The notes: generated by a model from the letters alone, not told the origin. A DNA stretch of 64,000 bases from CAZMOK01 sp964567785 (GCA_964567785.1 CAZMOK010000001.1:93788-157787); one strand, 5' to 3'. Counted from the stretch's first letter, positions 41,983 through 51,608 are shown. Made by a program: numbers and translations.

Positions 41983-44622
41983 TCAATCTATTACATAATT
42001 ATAAATAACCTCACCGGCACCGGTAACCAGGTTAAGGGTGCCATCCTGTTCAAGACTGCCCACCGTAAAAGGTGTTTCGGCATATAACCCTGAGGTGATG
42101 GTGGCATCGCCTTCGCTGTCGAAAAGATAGAGCTTGGAGTTTGATGCCAGTACAATCCCGATGTATTTTCGTCCGTTCGAGTTTTCAAATATCTTGGGAG
42201 CAGAAGTTATCTTTCCCGGGAAGGTGTATTCAAAGATCTTTTTCTTGAACCTGTCGAAGATAATGAGCCGGTCATGGTCGAGGTAGATAAAGTCGTTATG
42301 GCCGTTATTGTCAAAATCTTCATACAGGAAATAATGATCGGGCGAAAAGTCTTCGAAGACAGTGTACCGGACATCACCTTTGGCCCCGATATAAGTTAAA
42401 TGACCTTTGATGTTGGTTGTTATGATGATCCCTTTGCTGTTGGTCCTGTTCACGTAGAATTTCGAATTAGGGGCTTTCCTGATATCCTCGTCAGGAGCGA
42501 TCCTTTTCTTGCCTCGCCTGTTGGTAATGAGGATGTTGTTCTGAATGTCGCGAAGGATGATGTAATCCTTTCTTCCCACCACCAGGTGTTGTGCAGGCAG
42601 CACGCTGATATCAGGCAGTTTGGGGTTCACCCAGCCCGATATGCGGTTCCCTTTGATATTATAGTTGTAGATAACTTTGTCTTCACTGGGTATAAGCACA
42701 CGGTAATCCTTGTTGTTTCCATAATCGAAAAGGGCCAGGCTGCCTGTGGCTTTTTTATTCAGTTTTATGGGGTAATTGTCTACTGTTCTGCCAAGCAGGT
42801 CGATCAGGTAGACGTAGTTTTCGGTATTGAACAGGTACTGGATCTTACCGTTTTTGTAATAGTCAACCTGGTAGATGCCGCTGAGGGGCTTTTCAGCGAT
42901 CTGTATTTCCCAGAGGATGTTGCCATAGTGATCCACCAGGTACATCCTGTTATTCTCATCAAAGGCAATTATCTTAAGCTTCCCGGCCCTGTGATCCAGG
43001 ATAAGGTAAGGCTGCCCCCGGACCGGGGCTTCAAGTTCAGTTTTCCAAACCGAGAGGTCCTCTTCCCGGTAGTTTTCGTTATGCCGCAGGTATACGCTGG
43101 TCAGGAACATCCCGTTCAGCTTACTGTACTGGAAAGACAGGCCCTGCAGGTCACTGAGGTTTTCGGCTGCATTGTTTATGTATCCCGAATAATTGTCCTT
43201 AAGGTATTTGTCAGCCTCATTTACTGCATGTCTTGTATTAAGGTAGAAAAATACGTTCCCCTCCTCCGAGATGTTATCGGAAAAGACCTTGAAATTTTCG
43301 CTCACATCGAGGGTTTTCCCGTTAACTAATGTGCTGATGTAAGATTGAAGTGATCCCAGGCCATCTGTAAAAATATAATAGTCAGAATGTTCGGTGTAAT
43401 ACTTATTCGAAACACAGAAAATCGTTTTGCCCTTTAAAGTGCCGGTTTTTCTTACCGGATGATCCTTGTATTCACCTTGCGCAGGGATAGAGGAAATCCC
43501 TGAAAGAAAACGTTCAAGGGATCCATCGTTCTTCTTTTTCACAACAATATAGAAGGCTGAGGCCTTTCCGGACGTTTCCCAGGTCTTTACCTTTGCCATT
43601 TCCGAACTTTCAATCCCGTTGAAGGGACTCTCGAGCAGTTCCCCGCCATAAGAAATGAATTCTTTCCTGTCGGGCCCCCGGTAGTTGTCAGGGTCGCTTT
43701 TACCCATCCAGAATATGCTTTCGGTATTAAAGGGCAATATACCGATCATGTCGATACCAGTGGGTTTCTGATCTTCTAAGAACCCCAGGTAGGCATTGGT
43801 ATTTTCAGCAAGAGTGTAACCGGTAAGAAGCACCTCATCCTCTTTCAGTATGAGGTCGAGACCGGTCCATGACGCGAATTTTTTAACGAGCGAACTGGCA
43901 TCGAGCCCGATGCCCTTCAAAGTTTCAGTCATTGTTTCGCTTATCGCCCGGTACCTGAAAAAGATATTGGCATCCACTTTCTTTCCGGCGGTCTGGTTAA
44001 TTTTGACAAAAGCCGGATCATCCATCAGACCGCCGTTCCTGCCTGCCAGGTCTGCAAATCTGCCCACGAGGCCCTTACTCGATGAGGCTATGAACAGTCC
44101 TTTTTTAATGGAGTAGTACCAGTTTGCAAGGCTGTCGGATTTCCCTGCTTCAACAACCTTGTTTCCCGTAAGCCAGAACCTTCCGCCAGGTGATTCGTGC
44201 GGACTGTATGACCGGATTACCCTCATCCAGGCCCTTTCTTCTTTCCTGCCAGGCAATTCGACTATGTAGACAAATTTTCTTGCACTGTCGGCATCTTCAA
44301 TAAGAGATATGTGTGTTGTGAAGCCGGTGGTGATATTTTCCTCTTCAAATATTGCAGAAAACCGGATAAGCTCCTCAGAAAATTCTTTTACAGCCTCTAT
44401 GGTGAGCAATTCCTTCCATATTTTATTCTGCTTTTCAAGTGACCCTGCAAGGGCCAGGGGATCATGCACCCTCATGACTGCCAGCACATTCCGGGGTATG
44501 GCCGATTCAGCCCGGGCGGTAGGGTAGAAGATGTAACGGTACGACAGGTAACCGATTGCAGTCAGCACCAAAAGCACCAGTGCAACTGTAAGTCCGGTGA
44601 TTATGTGCCTGCGTGTGGACAT
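41983..44622 (-). CDS. DUF3352-like membrane-anchored protein with beta-propeller C-terminus
   Basis: Single-pass envelope protein of 879 residues. An N-terminal membrane helix (residues about 10-32, LTVALVLLVLTAIGYLSYRYIFY) is followed by IPRNVLAVMRVHDPLALAGSLEKQNKIWKELL, the kind of opening found in DUF3352 proteins. The first 520 residues form that unknown domain. The last 330 residues look like a beta-propeller: repeated LILDHRAGKLKIIAFDENNRMYLVD, YLFNTENYVYLIDLLGR and IGIVLASNSKLYLFDSEG. No enzyme motif is seen. A -7 box lies at 44646-44653. Function unknown. Confidence 0.6.
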   Translation of the reverse strand: MSTRRHIITGLTVALVLLVLTAIGYLSYRYIFYPTARAESAIPRNVLAVMRVHDPLALAGSLEKQNKIWKELLTIEAVKEFSEELIRFSAIFEEENITTGFTTHISLIEDADSARKFVYIVELPGRKEERAWMRVIRSYSPHESPGGRFWLTGNKVVEAGKSDSLANWYYSIKKGLFIASSSKGLVGRFADLAGRNGGLMDDPAFVKINQTAGKKVDANIFFRYRAISETMTETLKGIGLDASSLVKKFASWTGLDLILKEDEVLLTGYTLAENTNAYLGFLEDQKPTGIDMIGILPFNTESIFWMGKSDPDNYRGPDRKEFISYGGELLESPFNGIESSEMAKVKTWETSGKASAFYIVVKKKNDGSLERFLSGISSIPAQGEYKDHPVRKTGTLKGKTIFCVSNKYYTEHSDYYIFTDGLGSLQSYISTLVNGKTLDVSENFKVFSDNISEEGNVFFYLNTRHAVNEADKYLKDNYSGYINNAAENLSDLQGLSFQYSKLNGMFLTSVYLRHNENYREEDLSVWKTELEAPVRGQPYLILDHRAGKLKIIAFDENNRMYLVDHYGNILWEIQIAEKPLSGIYQVDYYKNGKIQYLFNTENYVYLIDLLGRTVDNYPIKLNKKATGSLALFDYGNNKDYRVLIPSEDKVIYNYNIKGNRISGWVNPKLPDISVLPAQHLVVGRKDYIILRDIQNNILITNRRGKKRIAPDEDIRKAPNSKFYVNRTNSKGIIITTNIKGHLTYIGAKGDVRYTVFEDFSPDHYFLYEDFDNNGHNDFIYLDHDRLIIFDRFKKKIFEYTFPGKITSAPKIFENSNGRKYIGIVLASNSKLYLFDSEGDATITSGLYAETPFTVGSLEQDGTLNLVTGAGEVIYNYVID

Positions 44623-44645
44623 CAGAGCCTTTTACCTGTGAATAA

Positions 44646-44653
44646 CAAAGTTA
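44646..44653 (-). promoter_or_regulatory. -7 box for the DUF3352-like gene
   Basis: CAAAGTTA on the plus strand is TAACTTTG on the minus strand, an exact -7 box 24 bases from the start; the same eight bases serve dsbD. Confidence 0.45.
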
Positions 44654-44734
44654 TGCCCTAAGGTTGCTCAAACAGTATGCGGGTGAAAAATAAACTAACA
44701 GTGCAATGTTAATAGCCTGTCAGGGAAGGCGGGT

Positions 44735-45328
44735 TTAAAAGAAACTGAGTTGTTCGTATAGCCTGAAGCTTTTCCTGTGATAGGGAGTTATACCAAAACT
44801 CGCTATGGCTTTTCGGTGCTCACGGGTTGCATAACCTTTATTTTGCCTCCAGTTGTAATCGGGATGCTCTTCATGCAGCTTCACCATGAAATCGTCGCGG
44901 TAGGTTTTTGCCAGTATGGAGGCTGCTGCTATGGACATGAAGTTTTCATCACCCTTGATTATACATTCAGAAGGAATTTTTCTGTACGGAAGGAAACGGT
45001 TGCCATCTACCAGGATGTGCTGGGGAATGACCTTAAGTGCATCAAGGGCCTTATGCATGGCCAGATAGGTAGCGTTAAGGATGTTTACGGTATCAATCTC
45101 CTTATTGTCGATCATTGCCACACCAAATGAAAGGGCACTTTTTTCGATCACCTGCCTTAGTTCATATCTGTTTTCGGGATCAACCTGCTTGGAATCATTA
45201 AGCAAATTGTTCCTGAACCCTTTTGGGAAAATTACTGCTGCTGCGCAAACAGGGCCTGCCAGGCATCCGCGTCCGGCCTCGTCAACCCCTGCTTCGAGTA
45301 AATCGATATGTAAACAAGGCCTGAGCAT
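44735..45328 (-). CDS. rnhB: Ribonuclease HII
   Basis: Cleaves the RNA strand of RNA-DNA hybrids and nicks DNA at single ribonucleotides. I use the ATG at 45328 (MLRPCLHIDLLEAGVDEAGRG); the frame extends to a TTG at 45337 overlapping the preceding stop. The two-metal site is D16/E17 in GVDEAGRG and D108 in LVDGNR, with the later aspartate in the SIAAASILAKTYRDDFM region. The GRGCLAGPV motif is the family signature. 197 residues is normal. It follows the DUF6427-like gene by five bases and is the last gene of the run glycosyltransferase-purD-DUF6427-rnhB. Confidence 0.95.
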   Translation of the reverse strand: MLRPCLHIDLLEAGVDEAGRGCLAGPVCAAAVIFPKGFRNNLLNDSKQVDPENRYELRQVIEKSALSFGVAMIDNKEIDTVNILNATYLAMHKALDALKVIPQHILVDGNRFLPYRKIPSECIIKGDENFMSIAAASILAKTYRDDFMVKLHEEHPDYNWRQNKGYATREHRKAIASFGITPYHRKSFRLYEQLSFF

Positions 45329-45333
45329 AATTT

Positions 45334-46311
45334 TCAAAAATAATTATTAACAGCCGTTCCTGCAGTAAAAAATAAAAATATCAATTCGTTCCATCTCGAC
45401 CTGGTTGTAATGTCGAAGTTATGGGCCACTATCACGGCACCGCCCAGTGTGTAGAGATTATTGTCCAGCAGGTTGCCGGCCGTAAATGTGATGATTATTG
45501 TTATCACAAAGAGCCAGTTGCTGACACTTAGCTTTTTACGGGTAATAATGTTATGGCTGCCCATGGAAGAGATAGCCTTTAACAAAGCAGGAAGCAGGAT
45601 GAAAAGAAAGAGAGATGCCTCGATAATAATATCGCCGGTATCAATGTGTAGTGTGGTTATGAATAATTCGTTGAAGAAATTTACATATTCGTCGTATACA
45701 GGATTAAGGCTTTCAACCCAGAAATAGAAAACCCACAAATAAAGGTAGGGGATTAAAAACCCAACGAAAGGTGCGGTCCATTCACGCCAGGTGACTATCC
45801 TGTAAATAACCAGGACATAAAGAATGAAGATCAGAAAAAAGAAAGAGGGGAAATATGCCATTGAGGCGAAAGATATAAGCAGTCCTGAGCTAAAGAGTTC
45901 CATCAGGTTATCTGACCTCTCATACATTGTAAACACTCTGCCCAGTAAGGTAAGTATGAAGAAGGCTGATAACAATAAGGGAGTGAGGGTTAGATTGTCG
46001 AAATTGGTGCTCATCAATACCACATATACGATGGCCGGGATCATCGAGTTCTTTGAAACCAGGCCCTGTGATATCATGATCACGTTAAAAATGAGCGATT
46101 GGATGATAAGAAGGACGAAACCCAGGATTACCTGTAAAAGCGGGTTGCCTGCAAGCCAGCCTGCGATAAGGTTGTAAAGGGGCTGAGTGGAATGCCCTGT
46201 CACCAGTATGCCAGGTGGTTCCAGGAAAGCCGGTATCCAGAGCACTGCCCCGATAACCACAAGGAGTATATATTGTGGCAGGTAGCTTTGACGAAAAAGG
46301 CCAATTAGCAT
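45334..46311 (-). CDS. DUF6427-like polytopic membrane protein
   Basis: Inner-membrane protein with about eight hydrophobic segments in 325 residues, no signal peptide and no enzyme motif. The sequence pattern (MLIGLFRQSYLPQYILLVVIGAVLWIPAF; RIVTWREWTAPFVGFLIPYLYLW; an ending that names the last membrane pair before NNYF) agrees with what I remember of DUF6427, a Bacteroidota-only family that often lies next to purD, as here. Gaps are 24 bases to purD and about 5 to rnhB, so it is part of the same transcript. Function unknown. Confidence 0.7.
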   Translation of the reverse strand: MLIGLFRQSYLPQYILLVVIGAVLWIPAFLEPPGILVTGHSTQPLYNLIAGWLAGNPLLQVILGFVLLIIQSLIFNVIMISQGLVSKNSMIPAIVYVVLMSTNFDNLTLTPLLLSAFFILTLLGRVFTMYERSDNLMELFSSGLLISFASMAYFPSFFFLIFILYVLVIYRIVTWREWTAPFVGFLIPYLYLWVFYFWVESLNPVYDEYVNFFNELFITTLHIDTGDIIIEASLFLFILLPALLKAISSMGSHNIITRKKLSVSNWLFVITIIITFTAGNLLDNNLYTLGGAVIVAHNFDITTRSRWNELIFLFFTAGTAVNNYF

Positions 46312-46335
46312 GAGGAGGAATGATTATTTTTGAAT

Positions 46336-47622
46336 TCAGGAATTTTCCAGGTCTTTACCCAGGTCTTTCCTGTAATAGATCTTTTCAAAAGAGATCTTAG
46401 CGATATCCGAATACGCTTTTTCCGTTGCATCTTTCAGTTGCCCGGCCATTGAAGTGACAGCCAGCACACGGCCCCCGCTTGTAAGGGTTTTGCCTGTTTC
46501 CATGTCTGTTTTTGTCCCGGCATGGAAAATGATCGAATCCCGTACTTCTTCGAGCCCCGATATAACTTTCCCCTTATCGTATTTTTCTGGGTAACCTCCT
46601 GATACTGCCATCACGGCAACAGAATAAGAAGGATCGGTTTCTATCTGCTTTTCGTGCAATTTCTCTTCACCCACAGCAACAAAAAGCTCAAGCAGGTCAG
46701 ATTTTATCCTGGGCATGATCGATTCCGCTTCCGGATCGCCCATCCTGGCATTGTATTCGATCATGTAGGGATCCCCATCTACGTTCATCAATCCGAAAAA
46801 GATGAATCCCTTGTAATTGATACCGTCGCTTTGAAGCCCACTGATGGTAGGCTTGATGATCCTTTCTTCCACCTTGGTCATGAACTCCTTATCGGCAAAA
46901 GGTACGGGAGAGATCGAACCCATACCACCGGTGTTCAGTCCCGTATCCCCTTCTCCTATTCTCTTGTAGTCCTTTGCTTCGGGCAGTATTACATAACTGT
47001 TCCCATCGGTAAGTACAAAGGCCGAGAGTTCAATACCTTCGAGGAAGTCCTCAATAACGATCTTCTGTCCGGCCTTGCCGAATTTGGATTCAACCAGCAT
47101 TGACCTGACAGCTTCTTCAGCTTCTTCAAGTGTCGGGCAAATAATGACCCCTTTGCCTGCTGCAAGACCGTCGGCCTTAACTACATAGGGAGGATCACTT
47201 TTTTTCAGCAGTTCCAGGGCTGCATCCAATGAATTATGGTCGAACGAATAATATCCGGCAGTAGGGATGTTATAGTTTTTCATGAAGGTCTTTGCAAAAT
47301 CCTTGCTACCCTCCAGCATGGCTGCCTGTTTGGCCGGACCGATCACCAGTACGTTCCTCAGTCCGGGGTCATTCTGGAAGAAATCGTGAATACCCGATAC
47401 CAGTGGGGCTTCGGGGCCAACAACCACCATTTTTATCCCACTGCTGACAACGAATTCCTTTATCGCTTCAAAATCATCAGGAGAAACAGGTACATTGTCA
47501 CCCAGTTTTTCCGTACCCGCATTGCCGGGGGCAATAAAAAGTTCGGTCAACAGGTTGCTTTTGCTGATTTTCCATGCCAGGGCGTGTTCGCGTCCTCCTG
47601 CGCCTAAGATCAGAACTTTCAT
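46336..47622 (-). CDS. purD: Phosphoribosylamine-glycine ligase
   Basis: Second step of purine synthesis: joins glycine to phosphoribosylamine with ATP. The N-terminal domain begins MKVLILGAGGREHALAWKI; the ATP-grasp core includes YVVKADGLAAGKGV, IVIEDFLEGIELSAFVLTDG, GEGDTGLNTGGMGSISP and IEYNARMGDPEAESIMPRI, all family signatures with metal-binding glutamate and asparagine in YNARMGDPE. The C-terminal domain holds VMAVSGGYPEKYDKG and SGGRVLAVTSM. 428 residues is full length. The glycosyltransferase gene lies 13 bases upstream. Confidence 0.96.
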   Translation of the reverse strand: MKVLILGAGGREHALAWKISKSNLLTELFIAPGNAGTEKLGDNVPVSPDDFEAIKEFVVSSGIKMVVVGPEAPLVSGIHDFFQNDPGLRNVLVIGPAKQAAMLEGSKDFAKTFMKNYNIPTAGYYSFDHNSLDAALELLKKSDPPYVVKADGLAAGKGVIICPTLEEAEEAVRSMLVESKFGKAGQKIVIEDFLEGIELSAFVLTDGNSYVILPEAKDYKRIGEGDTGLNTGGMGSISPVPFADKEFMTKVEERIIKPTISGLQSDGINYKGFIFFGLMNVDGDPYMIEYNARMGDPEAESIMPRIKSDLLELFVAVGEEKLHEKQIETDPSYSVAVMAVSGGYPEKYDKGKVISGLEEVRDSIIFHAGTKTDMETGKTLTSGGRVLAVTSMAGQLKDATEKAYSDIAKISFEKIYYRKDLGKDLENS

Positions 47623-47635
47623 ATCAATGTATTTG

Positions 47636-48763
47636 TTATGTGTTTAATGCTGTTTCGATCGAATCCCAAAGCAGTCCGGCAGTTTTATCCCAGCTAAAGG
47701 AGTCTTTCCTTATCCTTCCTTTCATTACCAGCTCTTTCCTCAAGGCTTCATCTTTTGCTATCCTTGCCATTCCCTCACTGATGGAACTCACGGAGAAAGG
47801 GTTCACAAGCAGGGCTGCACCGCCGGCAACCTCAGGCATGGATGTGATGTTTGAGGTAATAACCGGGGTTTCACACCTGAACCCTTCCAGTATTGGTATT
47901 CCAAAACCCTCAAAATAAGATACATACGTAAGTGCGAGCGAAGAGCCAAGTACTTTGCAAAGATCCGGGGCACCAAGCCTGCCTGCGAAAATCACATCAT
48001 TTTTATTTTCCATGCCCTCGTAGGTGTCGCGGATCTTTTTTGTCCACCACTTTTTTTTACCTACTATCAGCAGCTTCACATCCAGATCGTTGTTATTTCT
48101 GAAATAATCGTAGGCCTTGAACAGGTTCACAAGGTTTTTGCGGGGGTGCAGTGCACCTATGAAGACAAAATAAGGCTTCCCGCCTGTATAGGTCATCCTG
48201 GTAGCTTCGGCTTCCTCTTCGGAAGAGGGGCAGAAATTATCATTGGCACCATTATAGACCACATCTATCTTAGAGGCTTCGATATCATACTGGTTGATAA
48301 TATCATGCTTTGAGTACTCTGAAACAGTGGCTATCCTATCAGCTTTCCTGGCGTACCGGGGGAAATAATAACGGTAGAATTTACGCTCTGTAACCGGAAG
48401 GTCTTCAGGGTAGTGCTCAAAGTTGAGGTCATGAAACACGTTCATAGACTTTGTTTTCGCGTTCAGCGAAAGATATCCGTCGGGGGAAAAGAAAAGATCA
48501 GGTTTTATTTTATCAAACAGCCTGGGAATGGACCTTTCGAACCAAAGGTAATAAAGCAACGGGTGACGGGCCTGAGGGTGCAGCACATGTGGTTCAATAT
48601 TCCCGGAGAAAATGAATGACTCATCATATTTCCTGTCGAAAATGAAATAGAAACGATGCTCTTTATGGCTGTTGGTAATCCTTCTCAGGGTTTCATAAGA
48701 GAACCACCCTATCCCTTCCAGCCTGTCTTTTAAAAGGAGCCTGGTATTTACTGCTATCTTCAA
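47636..48763 (-). CDS. GT4-type glycosyltransferase
   Basis: GT-B fold glycosyltransferase (GT4 family) that moves a sugar from a nucleotide donor, probably in surface polysaccharide synthesis. The start is a TTG at 48763 (MKIAVNTRLLLKDRLEGIGWFSYETLRRI). The C-terminal Rossmann domain has YFVFIGALHPRKNLVNLFKAY and the EX7E-type motif VSYFEGFGIPILEGFRCETPVITSN, which binds the donor. Length is 375 residues. It is divergent from the flippase-Wzz-ligase operon at 48916, which suggests that both sides serve one polysaccharide. A -7 box is at 48833-48840. The sugar cannot be named. Confidence 0.9.
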   Translation of the reverse strand: MKIAVNTRLLLKDRLEGIGWFSYETLRRITNSHKEHRFYFIFDRKYDESFIFSGNIEPHVLHPQARHPLLYYLWFERSIPRLFDKIKPDLFFSPDGYLSLNAKTKSMNVFHDLNFEHYPEDLPVTERKFYRYYFPRYARKADRIATVSEYSKHDIINQYDIEASKIDVVYNGANDNFCPSSEEEAEATRMTYTGGKPYFVFIGALHPRKNLVNLFKAYDYFRNNNDLDVKLLIVGKKKWWTKKIRDTYEGMENKNDVIFAGRLGAPDLCKVLGSSLALTYVSYFEGFGIPILEGFRCETPVITSNITSMPEVAGGAALLVNPFSVSSISEGMARIAKDEALRKELVMKGRIRKDSFSWDKTAGLLWDSIETALNT

Positions 48764-48832
48764 TTAAAATTATTAATTATCAGGTATTTGAACCGGAATA
48801 TATGAGTTATCCCAATTTTTCTGAAATTTGCA

Positions 48833-48840
48833 CAAATTTA
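48833..48840 (-). promoter_or_regulatory. -7 box for the glycosyltransferase-purD-rnhB unit
   Basis: CAAATTTA on the plus strand is TAAATTTG on the minus strand, an exact -7 box 70 bases from the TTG start at 48763. Confidence 0.45.
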
Positions 48841-48915
48841 TGATATTTTGACGACAGGCATGTACCCTATTTTCACAAACCTCCGTTAAAAGACTCATAG
48901 TACCAAAACCCCGAA

Positions 48916-50406
48916 ATGCGGAAGAAATTTCTTACCAACCTGGCATTACTCCTCTTCCTGAACCTGCTGGTGAAACCTTTCTGGATCTTCGGGATAGATC
49001 GCACGGTACAGAATATTGTTGGTGACGTGGATTACGGGTTCTATTTCACGGTATTCAATTTTGCTTTTCTTTTCAACATCCTGCTCGATCTCGGGATCAC
49101 AAGTTTTAACAACAGGAACATAGCCCAGAACCAGCAACTGCTGAACAAGCACCTTTCTAGCATACTGATACTAAAACTGTTACTGTTTTTACTGTATACC
49201 TCGTTTACATTTCTTGTTGCATGGGCCATTGGCTATACTGCCGATCATTTCAGGATCCTCACGTGGATTGCGTTCAACAATTTTCTGCTTTCCTTCATCA
49301 CGTATCTCAGGTCGAACGTATCGGGGCTTCTTATGCTTAGGACCGACAGTGTATTGTCAGTTCTCGACAGGTTGCTGATGATTATCATTTGCAGCGTACT
49401 TATCTGGGGGAATGTAACCAGCGAGCCTTTCCGTATTGAATGGTTTATCTATGCCCAGACTGCGGCCTACTCAGGTACCCTTCTGATAGCACTGTGGATA
49501 GTCATCAGGAAAGCTTCATTCAGAAGGCTGAACTGGAACCGGCCATTTTTCCTGATGATCCTGAAACAAAGCTTTCCTTTTGCCATAATGGTCCTTCTTA
49601 TGGCAGTTTACAATAAAGTAGATTCTGTTTTCATTGAACGGTTGCTTCCGGGTGAGACGGGCTACCAGCAATCGGGGATCTTTGCGAAGGCCTACCGTTT
49701 GCTTGATGCAGCAAACCAGCTTGCCCTGCTCTTTGGTGTTTTATTGCTTCCCATTTATTCAAGGATGATCAAGCAGAAACAAAGGATCGACCAGATGGTG
49801 AGACTTCCGTTCGATATTATGATCTCGATAGCAGTCATATCCAGCATCGGCTCGTATTTTTTCCGCTACGAGATCATGGAACTCCTCTATCCACAGAGAC
49901 CTGATGAGCTGCTGGCAGGTTATTTACTGCGTATACAGCAATCGGGAAAGATATTCGGGCTGATCATGTTTGGCTTCATCGGGACTTGCCTGATGTATAT
50001 ATTCAGCACACTTCTCACTGCAAACAAAAACCTCAAGCAATTGAACATAACAGCCGCCTTTGGTATCCTCATAAATTTCACGCTGAATATTTTGCTTGTC
50101 CCCAGGTACCAGGCATTCGGTGCAGCTATAGCTAACTTTTCAACGTTAATATTTACCGGGATTGCCTATATGTTGCTTGTTCAGTACTTTTTCAGGTTCA
50201 GCGTAAACGTACCTTACTTAGCGAGGCTTGCGGCTTATTTCATCGTTGTCTGGCTGTCGGGATGGATATCAGTGACGCTTCCTCTTCACTGGATCTACCA
50301 GCTCCTGTTCATGGTAGTTGTTTCGCTAATTTTTTCCCTCCTCCTTAAGCTTTTGAATATCAAGGGTTTTGTAAAAATTATCAAGTCTACTGAGGAAATT
50401 AGTTAA
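48916..50406 (+). CDS. Polysaccharide repeat-unit flippase (Wzx-like)
   Basis: Polytopic inner-membrane protein of the polysaccharide biosynthesis/MATE-like superfamily, which flips lipid-linked sugar repeat units to the outer face. About 14 hydrophobic segments can be counted in 496 residues, with DRTVQNIVGDVDYGFYFTVFNFAFLFNILLDLGITSFNNRNIAQ near the start and KQSFPFAIMVLLMAVYNKVDSVFIERLL in the middle, which are usual marks. It is the first gene of a plus-strand run with two Wzz-like proteins and an O-antigen ligase, the classical Wzx/Wzy set. The sugar and lipid carrier are unknown. Confidence 0.85.
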   Translation: MRKKFLTNLALLLFLNLLVKPFWIFGIDRTVQNIVGDVDYGFYFTVFNFAFLFNILLDLGITSFNNRNIAQNQQLLNKHLSSILILKLLLFLLYTSFTFLVAWAIGYTADHFRILTWIAFNNFLLSFITYLRSNVSGLLMLRTDSVLSVLDRLLMIIICSVLIWGNVTSEPFRIEWFIYAQTAAYSGTLLIALWIVIRKASFRRLNWNRPFFLMILKQSFPFAIMVLLMAVYNKVDSVFIERLLPGETGYQQSGIFAKAYRLLDAANQLALLFGVLLLPIYSRMIKQKQRIDQMVRLPFDIMISIAVISSIGSYFFRYEIMELLYPQRPDELLAGYLLRIQQSGKIFGLIMFGFIGTCLMYIFSTLLTANKNLKQLNITAAFGILINFTLNILLVPRYQAFGAAIANFSTLIFTGIAYMLLVQYFFRFSVNVPYLARLAAYFIVVWLSGWISVTLPLHWIYQLLFMVVVSLIFSLLLKLLNIKGFVKIIKSTEEIS

Positions 50407-50455
50407 AACCTTTACCTAAAAACTGTCTTATATTATTTACATATAATATTTTTTA

Positions 50456-50463
50456 TAAATTTG
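50456..50463 (+). promoter_or_regulatory. -7 box for the Wzz-ligase operon
   Basis: TAAATTTG is an exact -7 box, 27 bases before the ATG at 50491. Its last three bases form the TTG that opens the reading frame at 50461, which therefore cannot be the true start. Confidence 0.5.
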
Positions 50464-50490
50464 CCCAACTCAGAAATCAGGAAATTGAAT

Positions 50491-51531
50491 ATGATCAAGC
50501 AGTTAAACGGGGACAAGGAATTCGACAATTCCGTGATCATTGTCTTCTTATATAAATGGCGTAAACCGATCCTGATAGTTGCTGCAATTGCTCTGGTTGC
50601 TTCTATTATATTCTCTTCGCCCTGGTTTATAACACCCAAATACAAATCCACTGTGATCATGTTTCCTGCTGCCACCAATTCGGTATCGAAGGTTTTGATT
50701 GCACAGAATTCGGGGGTGAAGGAAGACATTCTTGGCTTTGGGGAAGAGGAACAGGCAGAACAAATGCTACAGATCCTTAACTCAAACATGATAAGAGAAA
50801 GGATCATCCAGAAATACAACCTGATGGACCACTATGAGATCGCTCCTGATTCAAAATACAGGTGGACGAGGCTTTACAGAGAGTATGAAAACAATATAAA
50901 GTTCCGCCGCACCGAATACATGGCTGTTAAAGTATCCGTACTGGATACAGACCCGCAGATGGCCGCTGATATCGCGAATGACATTGCTGCTCTCGTTGAT
51001 TCGGTTAAGAACAGGATGCAGCGCAACAGGGCAGAGAAAGCACTCAAAATTGTTGAAAAAGAGTACCTGGGGTTAGAAGCAGAAGTTACTAAGATCGTTG
51101 ATTCGCTCAGGGTTTTAGGCAAAATGGGAGTGAATGATTATGAAAGTCAGTCGGAGGTCCTTAACCAGCAATTGGCGATAGCTATCAGGAACCGAGATCG
51201 CGAGGGGATCAGGATGCTGGATGAAAAACTTGACAAAATAGGAAAGTACGGAGGCACCTATCTTTCACTCAAAAATTCGCTTGAGTTCAAGACAGAACAA
51301 CTTACTTTGCTCAAAACAAAGTTACAGGAAGCAAAGGTGGATGCTGAACAGGAACTGCCACATAAATTTATAGTGAATCATGCCTACAAGGCTGAACGGA
51401 AGTCTTATCCGATAAGGTCGCTGATAGTTTTAGTATCAGTATTTTCTGCTTTATTCCTTACAATACTGGTAATCCTTCTGATCGAGAATCTGTCGAAGAT
51501 CAAGATAAAAAAAAACGTAAATTCAAGTTAG
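50491..51531 (+). CDS. Wzz-like polysaccharide chain-length protein, copy 1
   Basis: Inner-membrane co-polymerase of the Wzz type, thought to set the chain length of a surface polysaccharide. The ATG at 50491 is used because the TTG at 50461 is in the -7 box. Plan: cytoplasmic tail, first membrane helix (ILIVAAIALVASIIFSS, about residues 27-45) followed by the usual PWFITPKYKS proline motif, a long periplasmic coiled-coil part, then a second helix (LIVLVSVFSALFLTILVILLIE) and a short tail KIKIKKNVNSS. Near the end is a run of nine A (51507-51515). A shift of -1 there continues without stop into the next gene, which is a paralogue (see findings). Confidence 0.85.
   Translation: MIKQLNGDKEFDNSVIIVFLYKWRKPILIVAAIALVASIIFSSPWFITPKYKSTVIMFPAATNSVSKVLIAQNSGVKEDILGFGEEEQAEQMLQILNSNMIRERIIQKYNLMDHYEIAPDSKYRWTRLYREYENNIKFRRTEYMAVKVSVLDTDPQMAADIANDIAALVDSVKNRMQRNRAEKALKIVEKEYLGLEAEVTKIVDSLRVLGKMGVNDYESQSEVLNQQLAIAIRNRDREGIRMLDEKLDKIGKYGGTYLSLKNSLEFKTEQLTLLKTKLQEAKVDAEQELPHKFIVNHAYKAERKSYPIRSLIVLVSVFSALFLTILVILLIENLSKIKIKKNVNSS
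51507..51516 (+). promoter_or_regulatory. A9 slippery site, possible -1 frameshift signal
   Basis: Nine A followed by C, read in the Wzz copy-1 frame as ATA AAA AAA AAC. This holds A AAA AAC in the phase needed for tandem -1 slippage (51510-51516). The -1 frame after it is open for 34 codons up to the ATG of copy 2 at 51609 and is in frame with it. Ribosomal or polymerase slippage, or a homopolymer sequencing error, could all join the two genes. Confidence 0.45.
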
Positions 51532-51608
51532 ACTTTAAATTATTTAAAATACCCGAGAAAAAACCGAAGGCAGAGAAAGCACAGTTCACTAAAACCCAAT
51601 TACTCGCT

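Noticed and set aside
42400..43329. Long plus-strand frame of 309 codons
   Set aside because: It lies wholly inside the DUF3352-like gene on the other strand, whose product has a membrane helix and a propeller; the plus-strand product has no recognisable feature.
44735..45337. TTG start of rnhB overlapping the preceding gene
   Set aside because: The ATG at 45328 is three codons on and gives a normal N-terminus; the overlap is possible but not needed.
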